Positions 11,978 to 23,555 of a stretch of 64,000 nucleotides of DNA are shown here, in pieces (position 1 is the first letter of the stretch; each line of letters opens with the position of its first letter). The notes below the pieces were generated by a model. That model was not told where the DNA came from. It saw only the letters and a list, made by a program, of their open reading frames with translations, and made no database searches. The translations under genes and the position numbers were made by a program. The stretch spans positions 3,817,934-3,881,933 of the forward strand of contig CM022949.1 in the NCBI GenBank assembly GCA_012931725.1, written 5' to 3'. Origin of the DNA: Litsea cubeba (lineage: Eukaryota; Streptophyta; Magnoliopsida; Laurales; Lauraceae).

Positions 11978-13844
11978 AACTCCCTACAACTTTTAGAATC
12001 ATTCGGTCCTCCGAATGCTTAACAAATCAATGAAACATCATTAATCAATTTATGAATTCAAAATTACTTGCACGAAGAATTCAGGATAATTTCAAGTCGT
12101 TTGGCTCTTCAAGTTTCCAAGTTGATTCTCTAGGTCCATGATGTGCCAAAGCACTTTGACCCATTAATTGTTCGCGTACATAGAACTGCCTTCGCGGTAT
12201 TGACAGTCCGAATGGGCTTATTAATATACGTGGTGTTTGGTGTTTAGCAACACTTGAATCTCTTCAAAGGATCTGTTACATACTTCCGAATTCTAAACGA
12301 TAGGACCTATTTCCAATCTGACACTGGATTTTTAAGAAGGTCCAAAAGAATCTCGGAAAAGTTTCTATATCTAACTGAACCGGATCTCGTCTTTCAGACT
12401 GAATCGAATAATGTCTGTCATTGGTGAAACCTTCCAAAATATAAAATTGTCAACGACGAATTCTAGATCACGCTGACGATTATCAGCAAAGCTCTTCTGC
12501 CTTGATCTAGAAATTATTAACTGGTTTTATCCTTTCAATACCTATTCTGTTGTTTCAACAGTAATGATCGTAGGACTGTGGAAACTTCGAGTTCCCACAC
12601 TTTCCAGCTTACCGAAGTCCTACATCTGTGACTATACAATGCTTCTAATGGTGCCACTTCAACATTAGAGTGATAGTTAGTGTTGTACAAATACAACATT
12701 AAATAATTATCCTAATCACTCCCAAGTCCACTACACTGGCACGAAACAAGTTTTCTAAAGTTTGGACAATCTATTCCGATTGTTCGTCAGCCTGTGGGTA
12801 ATAAGTAGTACTAAACCAAAGTCTAGTACTCGTCACTTCTGGAAAGACTATCACAATGCAAAAACAACTGACAATCTCAATCCGAAACAATCGAGATTGG
12901 TGTTCCACGCGATCGAGTCATTTCCATGATAAAATCGAGACACATCCTTGAATTCTACATCTTTTCTAATTTGGCGAAAGCGTACAGATTCTGTAAAACA
13001 ATCCGCGATTACCAATACGGCATCGTGCTATTTCTTTATCCTCGATAAACTTGATACAAAGTGTACCGTGAAACGTGTTGCAATGTTGTCCTCGATCCTT
13101 ACGAATCCAGGATCTTTGAACTATCTAGCCTTAATCTGCTAGATACGAAATGGTTCACATAGAGACATTGCCGTAATCATTTCAGTTGTCCACTAGGTCA
13201 ATGGACACACCTATGTCCTTGAAGTTACTAACCTAGTTCCATTCAGGTCCTAATGATATTGTACACATGAATGGAAAGTCATAGTCTCTAATATCCTTTC
13301 AATTGACACGAATTGTAGGTAATGACCTTACCATGCTGTATCAACACTCAACCCAATCTAATACCCAAGGCATCTGAGTAAAGCTCAATTTCACCTCTTC
13401 CATCAGGTAAAGCTAAGATTGGGGTTGAAATCAACCTTTACTTCAAGGTTGGAAATTGAACTCATATGTATCATTCCATTGGAATGATATCTTCCTTCGA
13501 GTCAGTTCGTTAGCGGAATTGTTATCCTTGAGAAGTCCTCGACGAACTTTTGTGGTAGTACGCTAATTCTCAAGAAGTTACAGAGTTTTGGTACATTCTT
13601 GATCTTTAACTCAATCTGATGACATTCAGATCGAAGATCAATTCGAAAGTTAACCTACGCCGAATAGTATACCGAAATCTGGTTGGTAGCGGTACTACTA
13701 AATCAACTGGTATAAACACTATCCTAATTTAAAAGTACGTTGGGAGAAACACAAATCACAAACACATGCAGGTGCTGTAACGAATACGTAGAACACGGAT
13801 ACAATAATGCAATTGTATGTTCATTAGTGATAAAAACCATACCT
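11978..13844 (-). pseudogene. Decayed pol remnant (RNase H to integrase)
   Basis: Read on the minus strand, this interval gives broken but ordered echoes of a Ty3/gypsy pol: an RNase H-like ELYSDA segment near 13390; an integrase-core stretch resembling SIVSDRDPRF (SIVSD then a stop) near 12880; EALYSHRCRTSVSW near 12640 (usual family form EALYGRRCRSP); and a post-core WKVSP segment near 12430. Stops interrupt every frame. Protease and the reverse-transcriptase catalytic motif are not found, so much of pol is deleted. Identification is from memory of the family. Confidence 0.7.
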
Positions 13845-14426
13845 TCAACCACATTGGTTGTAATGTCCATTGTTTATCTTTGAACAAGTTGATGTTAAGG
13901 AGCTCCTCTTAGCCTTCGGACACTGAGCCATCTTGTGTTCTAACGAACCACAAACTAGGCAAGCTCCGGTAGTCCTCCAGCACAATTCAGTCTTGTGAGT
14001 CTTACCACAAGTCTCACAGACTGGCTTATTCTCTTGTCTGTCATTCCTATTATTCTTAGGAATGAATCTTTGCTTCTGCTTTTGTCTTTTATTCTTGGAC
14101 TGTCCTCCTTTTTCGTACCATGACTCACCACTTCTCTTGGTGTTCGTAGTCTCCTGTTGTTGAGCCTGCATTTGGTTCTGTGTCTCTAACATAGTATTAA
14201 TCTGAGTTTGCAGTAGTAATTGAGTTTCTTGACTCTTGACTATCTGCTCACTGTTTCTGACCAACCGGGCTTGTATATCCATCTGTGCCTCATGACTCCT
14301 GACCATCTGTTCATTGCTTTTGGCTAATTGTTCCAATATAGCCACGAACTTAGCATCAGTATCAGATATAGGAGGGGGTGTCGTGACAATATAGTCATCA
14401 TTCCCAGATCCCGATTCAGAAGCCAT
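13845..14426 (-). CDS. Gag-like zinc-knuckle protein of the gypsy element, capsid-deleted
   Basis: The open frame is 193 aa and begins MASESGSGNDDYIVTTPPPI. Residues about 25-95 form a Q/E-rich, likely coiled-coil stretch with repeated SxEQxVxSxEAQ-type units. A basic patch (KNKRQKQKQR) follows, then two zinc knuckles: CETCGKTHKTELC (CX2CX3HX4C) and CLVCGSLEHKMAQC (CX2CX4HX4C). The paired-knuckle layout is that of Ty3/gypsy Gag, which binds and packages RNA. The expected capsid domain between the coil and the knuckles is absent, so the frame is a deletion product that has stayed open. The start is the first ATG about 200 bp after the primer-binding site. Whether it is expressed is unknown. 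Confidence 0.8.
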   Translation of the reverse strand: MASESGSGNDDYIVTTPPPISDTDAKFVAILEQLAKSNEQMVRSHEAQMDIQARLVRNSEQIVKSQETQLLLQTQINTMLETQNQMQAQQQETTNTKRSGESWYEKGGQSKNKRQKQKQRFIPKNNRNDRQENKPVCETCGKTHKTELCWRTTGACLVCGSLEHKMAQCPKAKRSSLTSTCSKINNGHYNQCG

Positions 14427-14629
14427 GCTGTAAACAATACGGAAGGAAAGATATAGATCTCAACACTTCCATCAATAAGTAATCACATCTAAGTAACCAC
14501 ATATCAATCACACATAAGGAATCACATAGAGTGAAAACTATGTTTATTACGAATCGTTTCGTTCCTCACTTCGTTCTTATGTTTGCTAAGTCGTTAAACA
14601 ATTTACTTAGCTTTTTTTTTTAACCTAAT

Positions 14630-14641
14630 GCTCTGATACCA
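14630..14641 (-). other. Primer-binding site, tRNA-iMet type
   Basis: On the minus strand it reads TGGTATCAGAGC, 11 nt inside the LTR end at 14653. This matches the 3' end of plant initiator-Met tRNA and fixes the element's orientation. Confidence 0.92.
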
Positions 14642-15386
14642 TACAATAAGTATGTCGCGACCCGGTCCCGAGATCTGATTAGCTCGGACGAACCCCGAGT
14701 CGCGAATGCATACTTACTCCCGTAAACTCCGAATTAACATAAAGTTAAAACGAAATCCACAAGGGATATCAAATACCATACCTGTCAACTGTATACAATG
14801 GCGGAAAATATACATTGACAAAATACTATTAATTATTTGAATTCCTTTACCAAAAGTAAAGGTTCATATATATACATACATCTCAGATATAATAAAGTCA
14901 ACCACTGCATATTTATATACAATGCAGGGGACATCTACTTCTATGTCAAACCTATAAAATAAACCTTCCAAACATTTCCAGAATAGTTTTAGTCGATTCG
15001 CACTCCGAATATTTACATCATTCGATCAACATCCTCTGCTGATGGCGCGGACAACAGGGCCTGCGATGTCATCAATAACACCGTGAACACGACGGTTCAA
15101 CAATGTACATACAGTTCTATGATAGTATATGCTATCATATTATTAATCAATAATCACATATATAAGAACCTGTCAATTTACCAATTTAACAGTTCTATAT
15201 GAATCGATACAATTCTATATTACAAAGATATAAACAGTAGAACCAAGTAATAACCATTACTTATGACTACACCAATAGATTTATATTTCATCTCATTTTA
15301 TGCTTTCAAACGAAAGCTGTTCCGTATTTCTGTTAAAAAAACAATATCAATCAGTTATAAATAATATTTATAATATAATCCTCTTT

Positions 15387-15614
15387 GGCTCATGGGCTCA
15401 CGCCACCTGGCTCTGGCCTACATGTTACCTCAAGGCTTTATTATATGATATGGGCTCGCGCCACCTGGCTCTGGCCTACGTGTGGGTCATGGGCTCGTGC
15501 CACCTGGCTCTGGCCTACATGTTGCCCCAGCTCATGGACTCGCGCCACCTGGCTCTGATCCAATTTTGCCTGGCTCATGGACTCACGCCACCTGGCTCTG
15601 GTCCAAATTTTGCC
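15387..15614. repeat. Five-copy minisatellite inside the 5' LTR
   Basis: Counterpart of 10215-10442, with the same five CACCTGGCTC units. Confidence 0.85.
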
Positions 15615-16172
15615 TAATAATAATAATAAGGTGTGGGATTTCCAGTGTCTTGATCAGAGATCACTGGTATCACCACGGAGCTCCGGAAGGCTCCTAGCTC
15701 ATCTACTGCAGTAGGAATTATTAATTCTTCATTACATTCTATTCATTCAACAATTCAATTCATTATGTTAGTATAGCTCAAGAATGAGCTTAGGGAATTA
15801 CGGTCTAGTATTAGGCTATTCATTCATCTCATGTAATCAATGTAGTTCAGCTCTATATGAGCTTTATGAAACATTAAATAGCATAGCTCGACATTGAGCT
15901 TAATAATAATAATACCATTGAATGCGGAAATTAAATTTAAGTCTATACAACTTTATACAACACTATGCAGACGTCTAAACCAAACAAATGGGTGAAACTT
16001 TCGTTATCCAATGCACGTGTTATTCTTGATGAACATCACTTTAAATATTGAATGGTGCATTCGAAGAACTTAGTTTACACCTATGTAGGCTTATACATTA
16101 ACAATAAACAGCCTGTATAAATTAAGCCTCGAATCAGGGAAATCATATTCCCAAATATGAAATTCCTTCACT

Positions 16173-16503
16173 GTCGGTCAGCTCTTCGGTCAGCCATCGG
16201 CTGACCGATAGCTCCATGTCGGCTGACCGATCTCTCGTCGGTCAGAATTCCCGAGACCCAAATTCCTGTACTTGAACGTCGGTTGACCGACGTACACTCT
16301 GTCGGTTGACCGACATTAGTCGGTCCACATCGGTTCATTACTCGGTTCGAAAACCAGAGACACGAATTCCTATATTTACAACGTCGGTCAGGTCGTCGGT
16401 TGACCGACCCTGCATCGGTTCGAATTTCAGAGAACTGAAATTCAACGAAAACAGGTTCTATACCTGTCGGTTCACTCGTCGGTCGACCTATCGGTCGACC
16501 GAT
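16173..16503. repeat. Palindrome cluster in the 5' LTR
   Basis: Same TCGGYYGACCGA array as at 11001-11331. Being in the 5' LTR, this copy could act as promoter sequence for the element. Confidence 0.85.
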
Positions 16504-17388
16504 AGCGCACAGAAGCTCAGTTCGAGCTTCAGGTTTCTTGAAGCCAAACTTCTGGCTTTTGGTCCACTTATGCTCTAATCATTCTAATACATCATAATTC
16601 ATAAAAACATGTAAGTACTTGCCTTTATTCAGGTTATACCCAAAAACCCTTTTGACAACTTGAGGTTTGAGATGCAAATTCAGCCAAATAGAAAACTTGA
16701 GCCTTAGGATAATGAACTCCAAGGAAGAAGATGAATGTTTTTCTCAAAACCCACTTGAAACTTTCTTTCCCAAACACTTGATCCAGCTTAAAGAAAGAAG
16801 AACTTGGAAGAAGAAATGATGAAGGAAAGAAGAAACAAAGAAGAAGACATGGGGAGCTGCTGCTGGCACTCCCCCACGGTTTCCCTCTCATCTCAACAGC
16901 TCATACTTCATGTGAGCTTAGTCACAATGCAATTTTTGCATTTACACCCCTATTCATTTACTTAATTCCACTTTGAGTCAAATGAAGACCCATTAAGCTT
17001 AAACCCAATTAATAACTTAAGTTAGTCTTTCAAGACTAATTGGATATATTCTAAATCCTTAATCATCATTAAGTTAACTAATCACGCTTAAACCACATTA
17101 AGCTCGATTAATTAGAGTTAATCAGGATTAACTCGGGAAGGGGTCTCACAAACAGGTCAATGGGTGGAATCAAAAGGGTGCTTAAAAGGCATGAGCATTA
17201 TCCTGTTGGAAAAGCCTCCTGTGTTTTTCAATGGAGCACTGTTATTGCCAGCTGGTCCTACTCACTTTGTGATGTTTGATGTCGAGAAAGAGTACCGTGA
17301 GGCGTTCAACTTACGTCCTTATTCATTCGGGCACTGCATGGTACATTCCATCCAACTGTTTGGGAGAGTCCCAAGGGTGTCTCAATTA

Positions 17389-17459
17389 CAGCATGCTGCA
17401 TGGACGTAATGGGGGCGGTCCAAAAACCGACCCCCCATTACGTCCAAGCAGACTTTTTC
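17389..17459. mobile_element. 71-bp fold-back insertion in the F-box pseudogene
   Basis: The insert is absent from copy 2. It is flanked by 8-bp repeats CTCAATTA (17381-17388 and 17460-17467) and is almost wholly a hairpin: TGGACGTAATGGGGGCGGT pairs with ACCGACCCCCCATTACGTCC around a short A-rich loop. An 8-bp duplication fits hAT-type insertion. It adds 79 bp and so shifts the F-box frame. Confidence 0.85.
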
Positions 17460-18658
17460 CTCAATTATGCCCACCACAATGGTTCCACAATGGAAGTGTG
17501 GATGACTGACAGCACCAATAGTAGTGAATGGGTTTTGAAGCATAGGCTCAACCTTGATGACATTGAGTTCCCTGAACCCTCAGAAGATTCAAATCCCATT
17601 ATAGAGGAGCCACTAGATATATATCCTAGCTTTTCACCTGAATAAAGATGCTATTTTTCTTAGGGACCAAGGTGATTTCTTTTGCTATGATTTTACTAGT
17701 GGAGAATTAGAGACAATTATGTGCTACGATTCTAGCACTACTGTTGATATGTGGTTCCGGGTCTTTCCATTCTCAGAATGCCTTCGCTTTTTGGCCGATG
17801 CACACCAAGATTTAATGAGAAAAATGATGTAAGCAGTCACTTCTTGTTCCTTTGGTTTCCTCCTCTGTAGGTTTTGATTGTTTTGTGTTTGAAGGCATAT
17901 TTTTGTTTAACTTACTTTATTGTATGCATGGTTCCAGCTCTTTTGAATTCCACTACCCTCCATGGGGCATATATATATATATATATGGTTGAACGAAAAA
18001 GACATGTCTTCCCAATCCCATGCCAAATTTCTCTCGGAAGAGATGTAAGTTTCCATGGTTTGCCCGCTCTTGTATCATGTAGATTGTTTGTATCTTGTCC
18101 TGTTAGTCATTGAGACTTTTGTTACCAATAATAAATTATATTAGATATACTTAATATTTGCTTCTATCACTTTTTCACTCTTTTGCCCATTTCATAAGAT
18201 TATGCTTGGAATTCTGTTAACATGTTCAGGTGGGGTTATCTTTGTACCTTATATTGATGCATAAGTACATATAATGCTTTTTCGCAAATGAATGTGGTAG
18301 CATGGTATTTTCTTTCATGACTAATGGTTATTTGATTACAGGAAGAAAATAAAAAGAGGAGATTGATGTAGTATGAACTGACAATATCAAAATGTAATAA
18401 CTATGCAACACATATTAGTGAGAAAAATAATCACATGATGCGTGCGTGTGTATGTGACACACACATATTAGTTGCTAGCAAAAACTATGGCCCATCAATG
18501 ATGAATTAGTACGAATAATTTGTTGGCTTATATGATCATACTGCTCATAAGAATTGAGTTATTAATTTATAAAAATAAGTCATCATATATGGGGAAAAGT
18601 TAATAGTAGAATGATGAAGTAGATGATTTGAACACATATCCTTTTCAAAAAGTCTACA

Positions 18659-18795
18659 TGGACTAACTCATGGAGTTAGTCCATGGACTAATTACCATGG
18701 CCCCATGGTTCTCATCCAAATATTGGATGTTCTCATCCAATATTTGGATGAGAACCATGGAGTTAGTTCATGGTTCTGTCCATGAGTTAGTCCAT
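18659..18795. mobile_element. Hairpin MITE, target of the solo LTR
   Basis: The ends are inverted (ATGGACTAACTCATGGA and its complement, ending TGAGTTAGTCCAT). The core is a perfect 27-bp inverted repeat, 18703-18729 and 18734-18760, around a TTCT loop. The solo LTR starting at 18796 inserted in its right end, duplicating TCCAT. Confidence 0.75.
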
Positions 18796-20688
18796 TGTCA
18801 CGACCCGGTCCCGAGATTTGATTAGCTCGGACAAACCCCGAGTCGCGAACGCATACTTACTCCCGTAAATTTCTAAATTAACGAAAGTTAATACAAAACT
18901 CACAAGGGATATCAAATACAATGCATGTCAACTGTATACAATGGCGGAAATTATACATTGACAAAATACATTACATAAGTTTAATCTACGTTCTAGAAAG
19001 TCAATCACCGTATATTTAATACAATACGGGGACTTCTATTTACATTCAAAATTTATTCTTTCGCTCTCAGCGATCAAATCCACTCGATTAAACCTCCTGG
19101 AGGTATCGGGCGGGCATCCTCCGCTGGCGGCGCGGCCTCGGCAGGACCGGCACGGGCATCTGGGCCTGTGACATTCATCCATAGTACCATGAACACGACG
19201 GTTCAACAAATACATACATGCTATGATAGTTCTAAAGAAGCAATGTAATAATTATAACATGTAAATCAATTCTTTACCATTCAAAATAACGGATCCAGTA
19301 ATATCATTAAGTTGATATCTACTAGGACACTCTTTATTCAAGTATGGAATACGTCAGTGTCTTGATCAGAGATCACTAACTTCCACGAGGTTCCGGAACA
19401 CCTCTACATCTGCTGCAGCAGAAATGGTACAATATGCAATTCATATTCAATGTAATACGTTCATAAATTCATGTGGTAATTAAACAATGTTTATCAGACT
19501 TCTAAGCCAAGCAATTGAGTGAAACATTCATTTTCCAATACACGTACTATTTGGGATGAATATCATTTGTTAATCATGTATTCGGAAAACTAAGTTTACA
19601 CTTATGAAGGCTTATACATTAACAATACTCAGCCTGTATACATTAGGCTTCAAAACATACAAGTTTCATGCATTCCTGCACAGCGTCGGTTCGCCTATCG
19701 GTCAACCCATCGGTTGACCGACGGCTTCATGACGGTCGACCGACGACGCGTCGGTCAGAATTCCAGCGAGCCAGAATTCCTTGAATTCTAAACCACTTTT
19801 ATGCTATCGGTCGACCCATCGGTCGACCGACCACACTAAGTCGGTGGACCAACCCCACGTCGGTCAGAATTCCAGAGAACTGGAATTCACTGAAAAATAA
19901 CAGGGTTTAACCTGTCGGTTCACTCGTCGGTTGACCGATAGGTTGACCGACAGACGCCCATAAGCTCAGTTCGAGCTTCAGGTTTTCTGAAGTCAAACTT
20001 CTGGCTTTGATTCACTTATACTCTAATCAATCTAATACAGCATAATTCATAATAACATGTAAGTACTTGCCTCTATTGATGATTTGAGGAAGAAAAACCC
20101 CTTTGATAGCTTACTATTTGAGATCAAAATCTCTCCAAGCCAAGCTTCTTTCCCAAAACCCACTTGCATGCAATTGAAACAAGGGAAACAAAGAAGAAGA
20201 AACGAAGAAATCCCCAAACTTGATACAGTTCCTGCTGAAACGTCTTTGTGAATGATGTGTTGTGTTCTTTGCATAATGAGTACTGTGCTGGTCATGAAAT
20301 GAACCACCTGTACTTTGTGTTGGACATTTACATTAAGAACATCTGGGTTCTATTGCTTCTTCCAGCTCTTGGTCCTTGTAAATGTGCTGGAACATGCAAC
20401 ACTTACCATTTGGATTTTGCTAGTTGTGCTGGGACAACTTTATGAATGACACTTGGTTGTCATTTTGCAACTTAATCCCCATCCTTCATCTTATTTACAC
20501 TTGAGCCTAATCTCAACTTATTGAACTTAATGCCTTGCAAATCATTTTACTAACTTATAATCATTCATTTGAGATCAATTTGATCCAATTTAATCATAAT
20601 CACATTTAAGTCAACTAATCATGCTTAATTTGTATTAAGCTCGATTAATTAGTACTAATCAGGATTAACTCGGGGATGAGGTGTAACA
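18796..20688. mobile_element. Solo LTR related to the gypsy element
   Basis: The 1893-bp sequence runs TGTCACGACC...GTGTAACA, with perfect TCCAT duplications at 18791-18795 and 20689-20693. It shares the GACCCGGTCCCGAGAT start, the Met-LTR body phrases, a palindrome cluster (19685-19950) and the GGATTAACTCGGG end with the LTRs at 9477 and 14653, but is shorter and clearly diverged. No interior or second LTR is present, so it was left by LTR-LTR recombination. Confidence 0.93.
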
Positions 20689-20810
20689 TCCATGTAGCAT
20701 GGTACTCTATCCTTTTTAAAGAAGCAATCACATCCTATTAAATACTTTTTAAACGAAAAAGATGCCGCTTCATATATTTTGATTGCTAATAATCAAGCCA
20801 ACCCTATATT

Positions 20811-21060
20811 AACTACAAAAAAGAGACTTTCAGGGGCGGAAAAAAATTGCCTTTAGCGGCGGTGATCTTTTTCACCACTAGAAGTGTGTATTAGTGATTT
20901 AGAGTTTTTTCGCAGCTAAAATGTGCTTTTTATGCTAGACGGGTCAATTTGGAGAATAAAATGGCAATTTTAGCGGCAGTTAAAAAAAATAGCCGCAAAA
21001 TAGTACTTTTAGCAGTGGGGAAAAACACTTCTAAAGGCGGTTTTGCCCTCCACTAAAAGT
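20811..21060. mobile_element. CACTA-like MITE remnant, copy 1
   Basis: It begins TAACTACAAAAAAGAGACTT and carries repeated sub-terminal TTTTAGCGGC and CCGCTAAAAG motifs typical of CACTA-derived MITEs. The right end is eroded into a CT tract. It sits at the same place (after CCTATAT) as copy 2 in the tandem duplicate. Confidence 0.6.
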
Positions 21061-21796
21061 CTCTCTCTCTCTCTTCAATATCCGTCAGCTGTGCCCACTT
21101 CATGACTAATGGTCTTGTGAATTCCACTGGATTCTAGAATTCTTCTTTTCTCCCCATCCATGGGGCTTCTATATATATATCATTGAATGAAAAAACATGT
21201 ATTTCCAATGCCATGGCAAATTTCTCTCGGAAGAGATGCAAGTTTCATGGTTTGCTCCCTCTTGTATCATGTAGATTATTTGTATCTTACTCTGTTAATC
21301 ATTGCACTTTTGCTACTAATAAAAAATTATATTAGACATACTTAATAATTACTTTATCACTTTTTCCCTATGTTTGTCTTTATAATTATGTTAGTTTGGA
21401 GTTCTATTAACATGTTCAGGCAGATTATCTTTGTACCTAATTATATTAATGCCTAAGTAAATAATGTTTTTTCGCAAATGAATGTGGTAGCATATGATTT
21501 TCTTTCATGACTAATGGTTATTTACTTACAGGAAAAAATGAAAAGAGGGGCTTGATGAATTATTAAGAATAATTTATTGGCTTAAATGGTCATACCGCTA
21601 ATAAGCATTGAGTTATTAGTTTATAAAGAAAAAGGTCATCCTATGGGGAAAAGTTAATGGTAGCTAGAATGATGAAGTAGATGATTTGAACACATATCCT
21701 TTTTTATATAATCAAGCACATCCTGTTAAATGCTTTTTAAATGAAAAAATTGTCATTTCATTTACTTTGATTGCTGGTAATGCAACCGACTCGATA

Positions 21797-21995
21797 TTAA
21801 CTATAAAGAAAAAGAGACTTTTAGCTGCACAAAAGTTGGCTTTAGTGGCGGTTTTCTTCCACCGCTAAAAGTATTTTTTAGAGACACAAAAAAATATTCG
21901 CCGCTAAAATGTAATTTTTATGATAGATGGGTCAATCTTGAGTGTAAAATAGGACTTTTAGCGGCACTTAAATCTTTTTTTTTTTTTGTAGTATC
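21797..21995. mobile_element. CACTA-like MITE, copy 2
   Basis: It begins AACTATAAAGAAAAAGAGAC and ends in a T run then GTAGTA, inverted relative to the start, with internal GCGGC and CCGCTAAAAG motifs. The 38030 region (CCTATATATCCACC) looks like the corresponding empty site. Confidence 0.65.
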
Positions 21996-22852
21996 CATCA
22001 TTATTGCCCACTTTTGAAATTTAAACTGCTCAAAAATCATCATCTCACTATATTGGTGCGAGGTCACACTTAAGTTTAATCAATTTTGGGGCTATTATTA
22101 GATTGATCATGTGTAAAATATGTCATCCCGCTCTTTTTTTTCCATTTTTCTTTTTTGATCATTTGTTTTATACATGATCAAATTGATGGTGGGCCCAAAT
22201 TGATTGCAGCGAAATTTTCACTCAGGGCAAATAAACGTGAGGATAATTATTTTGTGGGGTACTCTGTTGATGGATTTATATATATTAACGACTGAGACAT
22301 CTCCTTCATAAAAGCTTTATTTGACTGCTTTATTCTAACTTTCTATGATGGGAATTGTATGCAACCATCCTGTAGGTGGTTTTGGTTATGATCAGCAAAG
22401 GTTGCTTTATTCATGTTCTTATGATAGTTCTTATGAGTTTATAAACGCATTATGAGTGAAAGCCCGATCTATATCTTACAGGAGTTTTTAGCTTTTGCTG
22501 TCAAAGTATCTTATCTAAAAGCAAGTGGGATTAGCTCTCATTAGCGCGCTGTCGTTACCTGCTGCTAAAGATTTCATTATAGAAACAATATTTGGTCTAA
22601 AAAGATAATGAAGAAGATATTTAAGGGAACTCGTGCATTTTAAATGATCACTTAAGATTAGAAATAGGAGAATCAACAAATATTAGTGATTAAGACTAGA
22701 AGTTAGGTTAGTGTTTTTTTAGTTGGTTTCGTTTTATAATGATATGAATCAAAACCATTGAGTGGGAAAAAGATTTCTTGTTGTACTATTGTGCATGTTT
22801 TAAGGCATTTGTGGCAAGCGATTTTACTTGATTTTTACTTAGTTGAGAAACG

Positions 22853-23175
22853 GTAATTCACTTATAAAGTGAATTCAAGTGATGGGTCACTTTGAGAGAC
22901 AATAAAAGAAGAGGGGTTTTATTAAAAAAGATAAAATTTCAAAATCCACGACCTTCTTGACTTTATGTCATTTTGTGGCATGTGCAGGAACATTTTTTTA
23001 CTTTTTTGGATAAAAAGAAGATGCCTTTTTCTCTTTTACTGGAATGAGAGATTTACCTTTTGACTTAAAAAAAAAGATATGATTTTTGAAAATTTGTACT
23101 TTTTGATAAGACCCGTATTCTTCTCTCATTTTTTAAAGTAACCCTTCACTTGAATTCACTTTACAAGTGAATTAC
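22853..23175. mobile_element. MITE with about 45-bp terminal inverted repeats
   Basis: The left end GTAATTCACTTATAAAGTGA is mirrored by the right end TCACTTTACAAGTGAATTAC, and pairing continues through TTCAAGTGA.GGGT.ACTTT. The interior is AT-rich and resembles the repeats at 1-540. No clear target duplication was found. Confidence 0.75.
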
Positions 23176-23555
23176 CCATGCAGGCCCAAGGGCATGTTGT
23201 CACTCTCTAACATAGTTTCTTTGAAAAGAAGAGACGTGAAGGCTTTGCAAGGGTGGATACATGGGCGGCGGCACATTAAGCTCAGTGGGGTCAATTGACC
23301 CCACTGAGATTTGAAAAAATATTTCAAAATGAAAATTTTTTATGTCATGAATTGAAATTTTGAGTTTGACTCCGCATAAACTTTTGAGTTTGACCCCACT
23401 CAATTTAAGAGTTTCACCCCACATTAGCTAACTTTACACATTTTCTTTGTTGCTGTGGTAATGAACAAAAGTCACCATAAAATACCGACCACCTAAGTTA
23501 ATGGGTCAACTATCTACCAAAATATATAAAAAATTAATGGGCCCACATTTCTAAT

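Larger units (their letters stand above)
9477..17150 (-). mobile_element. Ty3/gypsy (Del/Tekay-like) LTR retrotransposon, internally deleted
   Basis: Two near-identical 2.5-kb direct LTRs (9477-11977 and 14653-17150) bound a 2675-bp interior. The element runs TG...CA (TGTCACGACC to GGTCTCACA) and is flanked by a perfect 5-bp target duplication AACAG (9472-9476, 17151-17155). It lies on the minus strand: the primer-binding site reads TGGTATCAGAGC next to the right LTR, followed by a gag-type zinc-knuckle frame. The LTRs differ at roughly two dozen places by eye (about 1%), so insertion is recent. Long LTRs, an initiator-Met primer site and the paired knuckle pattern suggest the chromovirus Del/Tekay lineage. 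The capsid region, protease and most of the reverse transcriptase are missing, so it is non-autonomous. Confidence 0.92.
14653..17150 (-). repeat. 5' LTR of the gypsy element
   Basis: This 2498-bp LTR is nearly identical to 9477-11977. Differences include an 8-9 bp copy-number change at the GCGGACAAC motif near 15050 and scattered single-base changes. Its outer edge meets AACAG at 17151. Confidence 0.92.
8824..17832 (+). pseudogene. F-box/FBA protein pseudogene, split by a retrotransposon
   Basis: This is a paralogue of the intact F-box gene at 35575-36795. The N-terminal part starts MAPFTVSEGDICNLSNDLLM, keeps the F-box core (DLLMNILSRLPPKPL) and runs to YVYVYSSQT at 9476. It resumes at 17156 (QWVESKGC) and ends near 17832. 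Relative to copy 2 it has at least four lesions: one extra T near 9050 (TTTTGA stop, later frame continues from FEYFNLKDNE); the 7.67-kb LTR element at 9477-17150; a 71-bp hairpin insertion at 17389 that shifts frame; and a 4-bp ATAT gain near 17617 giving a stop at 17643. A 5' UTR intron (donor 8713, acceptor ending 8818) matches that of copy 2. An intact F-box protein would be an SCF ubiquitin-ligase substrate receptor; this copy cannot make one. Confidence 0.93.
17833..22010. repeat. F-box 3' flank with a local tandem duplication
   Basis: About 17874-18660 plus 20689-21097, and then 21098-22010, are two successive copies of the F-box downstream flank. Shared landmarks are CATGGGGC..TATATATA, AAATTTCTCTCGGAAGAGAT, CTCTTGTATCATGTAGATT and GATGAAGTAGATGATTTGAA. 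The same flank occurs once after the intact F-box gene (36840-38050). The copy junction is near 21097. No coding sequence is seen. Confidence 0.75.

Noticed and set aside
12948..13142. Plus-strand frame inside the gypsy interior
   Set aside because: It is antisense to the decayed pol remnant.
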